Shown: in pieces, positions 5,905-8,584 of the stretch
How positions within the stretch are numbered: the first letter of the stretch is position 1
Layout of the letters: each line of letters starts with the position of its first letter
Source: an uncultured Lautropia sp.
GTDB lineage: Bacteria > Pseudomonadota > Gammaproteobacteria > Burkholderiales > Burkholderiaceae_E
DNA length: 8,584 nt
Direction of reading: 5' to 3'
Assembly: GCA_938046755.1 (NCBI GenBank)
Contig: CALIXC010000272.1
Span: 1-8,584 of the forward strand
Made by a program: the position numbers and the translations under genes
The notes under the pieces: generated by a model
Seen by the model: the letters and a program-made list of their open reading frames with translations, nothing else
The model's database searches: none
What the model was told of the DNA's origin: nothing

Positions 5905-6748
5905 GGTCAAACGAGTCATCGAGGGCGCGTTGCTGTGCGCGAACAAACCGTTGCCGGTGTCGGATCTGCGCCAGCTGTTCGCGGGCGAGGCCGAGATCGG
6001 TCCCGATACGGTGCGTGACGTGCTGGAGAGCCTGCGCAACGACTGGCTGGATCGCTCGCTGCACCTGGTGGCGCTGGCCTCGGGCTGGCGCTTCCAGAGC
6101 GCGCCGGACATTGCGCGCTTCGTCACCCGGCTCAATCCCGAGAAGCCGCCGCGCTATTCGCGGGCGGTGCTGGAGACGCTGGCCATCATTGCTTACCGGC
6201 AGCCGGTCACGCGAGGCGACATCGAGGAGATCCGGGGCGTCACGGTGTCATCGCACATCATCAAGACGCTGGAGGATCGAGGCTGGATCGATCAGATCGG
6301 TGTGAAGGACGTGGTGGGGCGGCCAGCGCTGTTCGGTACCACCCGGCAGTTTCTGGATGACCTGAACCTGAAGTCGCTGACCGAGCTGCCGGCGCTGGAC
6401 GATGATGCGCTGCCGGCCGATGTGCTGGAGGCGCTGGCGCTGCAGACAGGTGCGGCGGCCTCGGCCCAGGTTGCCGAGGAGGCGGGAGGGGGCGCCGAGG
6501 CCTCCGGCAGTGCCGCAGCATCTGATGGCGCTGAAGCGTCCGGTGGTACCGAAACTGATGGAGTGCCGTCCGCCGGCGGAGAGAACGCCGGTGCCGAGGT
6601 CGAATCCAGTGCTGATGCCAGTGCCAGTGCCAGTGCGGCCGGGGTGTCGGTCGACATGAACATGAAAGAAGAGGCGGCGCCCGAAGCCGGGGCGGCCGTG
6701 AATGAAGAACTACCCGCTGCGGACGCGTCCGCAGGCAACTCCCTGTGA
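5891..6748 (+). CDS. scpB: Segregation and condensation protein B
   Basis: This 285-residue protein is ScpB, the winged-helix subunit that, with ScpA and SMC, forms the chromosome-condensing complex. Conserved blocks are VKRVIEGALLCANKPL at the start (6-21), GWRFQSAPDIARFV (65-78), the hallmark LETLAIIAYRQPVTRGDIEEIRGV (94-117) and GRPALFGTTRQFLDDL (143-158), covering both winged-helix domains. The ATG at 5891 was chosen because the conserved ScpB sequence begins there; extension to 5633 would add 86 unrelated residues. Residues from about 170 to 285 are an Ala/Glu/Ser/Gly-rich, probably disordered tail; ordinary ScpB is roughly 170-220 residues. scpA is not adjacent. rluB follows 12 bases after the stop, a pairing common in Betaproteobacteria, so the two are probably co-transcribed. 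Confidence 0.92.
   Translation: MNTAEVKRVIEGALLCANKPLPVSDLRQLFAGEAEIGPDTVRDVLESLRNDWLDRSLHLVALASGWRFQSAPDIARFVTRLNPEKPPRYSRAVLETLAIIAYRQPVTRGDIEEIRGVTVSSHIIKTLEDRGWIDQIGVKDVVGRPALFGTTRQFLDDLNLKSLTELPALDDDALPADVLEALALQTGAAASAQVAEEAGGGAEASGSAAASDGAEASGGTETDGVPSAGGENAGAEVESSADASASASAAGVSVDMNMKEEAAPEAGAAVNEELPAADASAGNSL
6617..6634 (+). repeat. Hexamer repeat (GCCAGT)x3 in the scpB tail
   Basis: Three perfect copies of GCCAGT encode Ala-Ser repeats in the low-complexity tail (around residues 243-248), with a related CCAGTGCTGAT just before. Copy changes would keep the reading frame. Confidence 0.75.
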
Positions 6749-6760
6749 TGTGACCATCGC

Positions 6761-8584
6761 ATGAATACCGAACAGTACGAAGAAGACATGCAGCGCGATG
6801 CTGCCCATGAGGGACAGGGTGCATCGGCCGATCCGATGCTGCGGACGGAAGCAGGCACGACGTCTGCCGGGGAGACGGTGACGCCGCGCAAGCGTGCTCC
6901 GCGACGCAAGGCTGCCGAGGCGGATGCCGGTGATGCGGGCACGCCCGTACCAAGAACCCATCGTCGCAAGACGGCTGCGAAGGATGATGCCGAGGGCGTG
7001 ACGGCTGCGCAGGCCGGTGCGGAGGGTGCTGACGAGGCGCAGGGCGAAGAGCCTGTCGCGAAGGCGGTCAAGCGGGCTACGCGCTCACGTCGCAAGCCGG
7101 CTGCGGATGCTGCGGCGGTGGAAGCAGGCGTTGCCGCCGAGGTGGGCGATACCGTCTCGGCCGATGCGGAGTCTGCTGATGCCGAGGGGGCTGCCGTCGA
7201 GGCTGCCGCCAAGCCGCGTCGTGCCCGGGCACCCCGGGCGTCGACTCGTCGCAGCAAGGTCGCGTCGGCCGAGGCCGTGGCGCTGGCTGAATCCGCTGTC
7301 TCCGAGGACGGGCTTTCCGATGCGTCGGCCAGTGCGGCGCCGGTGGAGGCTGAATCGGACGACGACATCCGCTCCGGGCACGACGTGCAGTCGTTCTCGG
7401 ACAGGGTGGGCGTGGACGCCAGGTGGTCTGCTTCCGAGGTGCCGTCTTTCGGTGCGTCGGCGGACGAGGACGACTTCGATGACGATGATTTCCGCGATGA
7501 AGACGACCGGTACGACGACGAAGACGATTTCGACGAGGAGGATGATGGCGAGGAAGTGCCCGGGGAGCCGGTGCCGTTCTTCGCCCGCGAGGCCAGCATC
7601 GGCCTGCGCGATTCGGGTCGGGGTACCCGTCGGCCGGTGTCGCCCGATGCCGAGAAGCTCCACAAGATCTTGGCCGATGCCGGCATCGGTTCGCGCCGTG
7701 ACATGGAGGAGCTGATCATCGCCGGAAGGGTGTCCGTGAATGGTCTGCCAGCCCATGTGGGCCAGCGGGTGGGGCCCGAGGACGTCATCCGCGTGAACGG
7801 TAAGCCGCTGTCGCGCAAGCGCAGTGCGGCCTCGCAGACGCCTCAGGTGCTGCTCTACCACAAGCCGACCGGCGAGCTGGTCACGCGTGATGATCCAGGG
7901 TCGCGGCCGAAGGTCTTCGACCGGTTGCCCCGCCTGCGTGGGGCGCGCTGGATTGCCGTGGGACGGCTGGATCTGAACAGCGAGGGGTTGCTAATCTTCA
8001 CCACGTCAGGCGATCTGGCCAACCGGCTGATGCATCCCCGCTATGGCTGGGAGCGTGAGTACGCGGTGCGGGTGCTGGGGCGGGTGGATGACGAGATCCG
8101 CCAGCAGCTGCTGACCGGCGTGACGCTGGAAGACGGCCCGGCCACGCTGCAGTCCATCGAGGACATCGGCGGTGAAGGTGCCAATCACTGGTATCGGGTG
8201 GTGATCCTTGAAGGGCGCAACCGTGAGGTGCGGCGGCTCTTCGATGCCGTGGGTCTGACCGTCTCGCGGCTGGTGCGCATCCGTTTCGGTCCGATTGCGC
8301 TGCCGCCGCGGCTGCAGCGTGGTCGCCTGCACGCCCTGGCTGAGGTCGAAGTGCGTCAGCTGCAGCAGCAGATGCGTCGCCATGCGGCCGAGATGGGCGT
8401 CGGGGCGACGGATGCTGCGCGTGGCGCTAAGCCGGGCAACGCCCAGGGGCGGGGCAAAGGCACTGCCCGTGGAAATGACGCGACGCGTCGCCAGGGACAC
8501 GGTGCGGGCAATGCAGCCCAGGCCGGTGCAGGGCAGCAGGGAGGCGGCCAGCAGGGCGCGGTTTCCGGCATGCCGCAGCCGTCG
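6761..8584 (+). CDS. rluB: 23S rRNA pseudouridine synthase B with long N-terminal extension (3' end outside window)
   Basis: An uninterrupted frame of 608 codons runs from ATG at 6761 to the window edge with no stop, so the C-terminus is missing. The core is RluB, which makes pseudouridine 2605 (E. coli numbering) in 23S rRNA. An S4 RNA-binding domain begins near residue 298 (EKLHKILADAGIGSRR, then GRVSVNG). The catalytic motif is GRLDLNSEGLLIFTTSGDLANRL, with D404 as the catalytic Asp (7970-7972). REYAVRV, LEDGPATLQSIE, EGRNREVRRLFDAVGLTVSRLVRIRFG and RGRLHAL follow. E. coli RluB is about 290 residues and starts almost at its S4 domain. Here some 297 residues precede it: four basic patches (42-50, 65-70, 104-112, 151-166) in Ala/Glu-rich sequence, then an acidic tract (235-265). 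After the core comes a Gly/Gln/Ala/Arg-rich tail. No clear ribosome site precedes 6761; coupling to scpB is likely. Confidence 0.93.
   Translation, partial: MNTEQYEEDMQRDAAHEGQGASADPMLRTEAGTTSAGETVTPRKRAPRRKAAEADAGDAGTPVPRTHRRKTAAKDDAEGVTAAQAGAEGADEAQGEEPVAKAVKRATRSRRKPAADAAAVEAGVAAEVGDTVSADAESADAEGAAVEAAAKPRRARAPRASTRRSKVASAEAVALAESAVSEDGLSDASASAAPVEAESDDDIRSGHDVQSFSDRVGVDARWSASEVPSFGASADEDDFDDDDFRDEDDRYDDEDDFDEEDDGEEVPGEPVPFFAREASIGLRDSGRGTRRPVSPDAEKLHKILADAGIGSRRDMEELIIAGRVSVNGLPAHVGQRVGPEDVIRVNGKPLSRKRSAASQTPQVLLYHKPTGELVTRDDPGSRPKVFDRLPRLRGARWIAVGRLDLNSEGLLIFTTSGDLANRLMHPRYGWEREYAVRVLGRVDDEIRQQLLTGVTLEDGPATLQSIEDIGGEGANHWYRVVILEGRNREVRRLFDAVGLTVSRLVRIRFGPIALPPRLQRGRLHALAEVEVRQLQQQMRRHAAEMGVGATDAARGAKPGNAQGRGKGTARGNDATRRQGHGAGNAAQAGAGQQGGGQQGAVSGMPQPS

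Noticed and set aside
7464..7555. GAC/GAT-rich run as a DNA-level tandem repeat
   Set aside because: The codons vary irregularly and no unit recurs; it is better explained as selection for an acidic protein tract.
6292..7818. A 508-residue Ser/Ala-rich frame on the - strand
   Set aside because: It lies opposite scpB and rluB and has the composition expected from the complement of Ala/Asp/Glu/Gly-rich codons; it has no recognisable domain.

Overview
This is a high-GC stretch in which every supported gene is on the + strand; the many long frames on the - strand are GC-driven shadows. The protein families, the scpB-rluB pairing and the long low-complexity extensions on ScpB and RluB suggest a betaproteobacterium, probably of the Burkholderiales. 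The genus cannot be read from this window.

Bases 1-3742 hold a compact respiratory operon for S- or N-oxide reduction, in the order cytochrome - chaperone - reductase. It consists of the 3' end of a TorC/DorC-type multihaem cytochrome c gene, a TorD/DorD-family maturation chaperone gene, and a Tat-exported molybdenum reductase gene. The three genes overlap by ATGA junctions with strong Shine-Dalgarno sites, so they are probably co-translated. The reductase carries the GSYGWKS active-site segment typical of Rhodobacter DMSO reductase (DorA) rather than of E. coli TorA, and the order C-D-A is that of dor operons, not torCAD. Electrons would pass from quinol through the membrane-anchored cytochrome to periplasmic DorA, while DorD prepares the apo-reductase in the cytoplasm.

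Bases 3743-3911 are intergenic and contain a strong 14-bp hairpin just after dorA. Bases 3912-5408 encode an outer-membrane beta-barrel of the LpxR (lipid A 3'-O-deacylase, DUF2219) family, with an unusual linker of about 150 residues between the signal peptide and the barrel.

Bases 5409-5890 are a non-coding leader of about 480 bases with a plausible sigma70 promoter, several self-complementary segments and a 12-codon leader ORF that overlaps the start of scpB. Then come scpB (chromosome condensation, 5891-6748) and rluB (23S rRNA pseudouridine synthase, 6761 to beyond the window end). RluB has an N-terminal extension of nearly 300 residues made of basic patches followed by a dense acidic tract, plus a Gly/Gln-rich C-terminal tail that is cut by the window edge.

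No tRNA, rRNA, CRISPR array, insertion sequence or phage gene was seen. The clearest points for follow-up are the RluB extension, the leader before scpB, and the linker in the LpxR-like protein.
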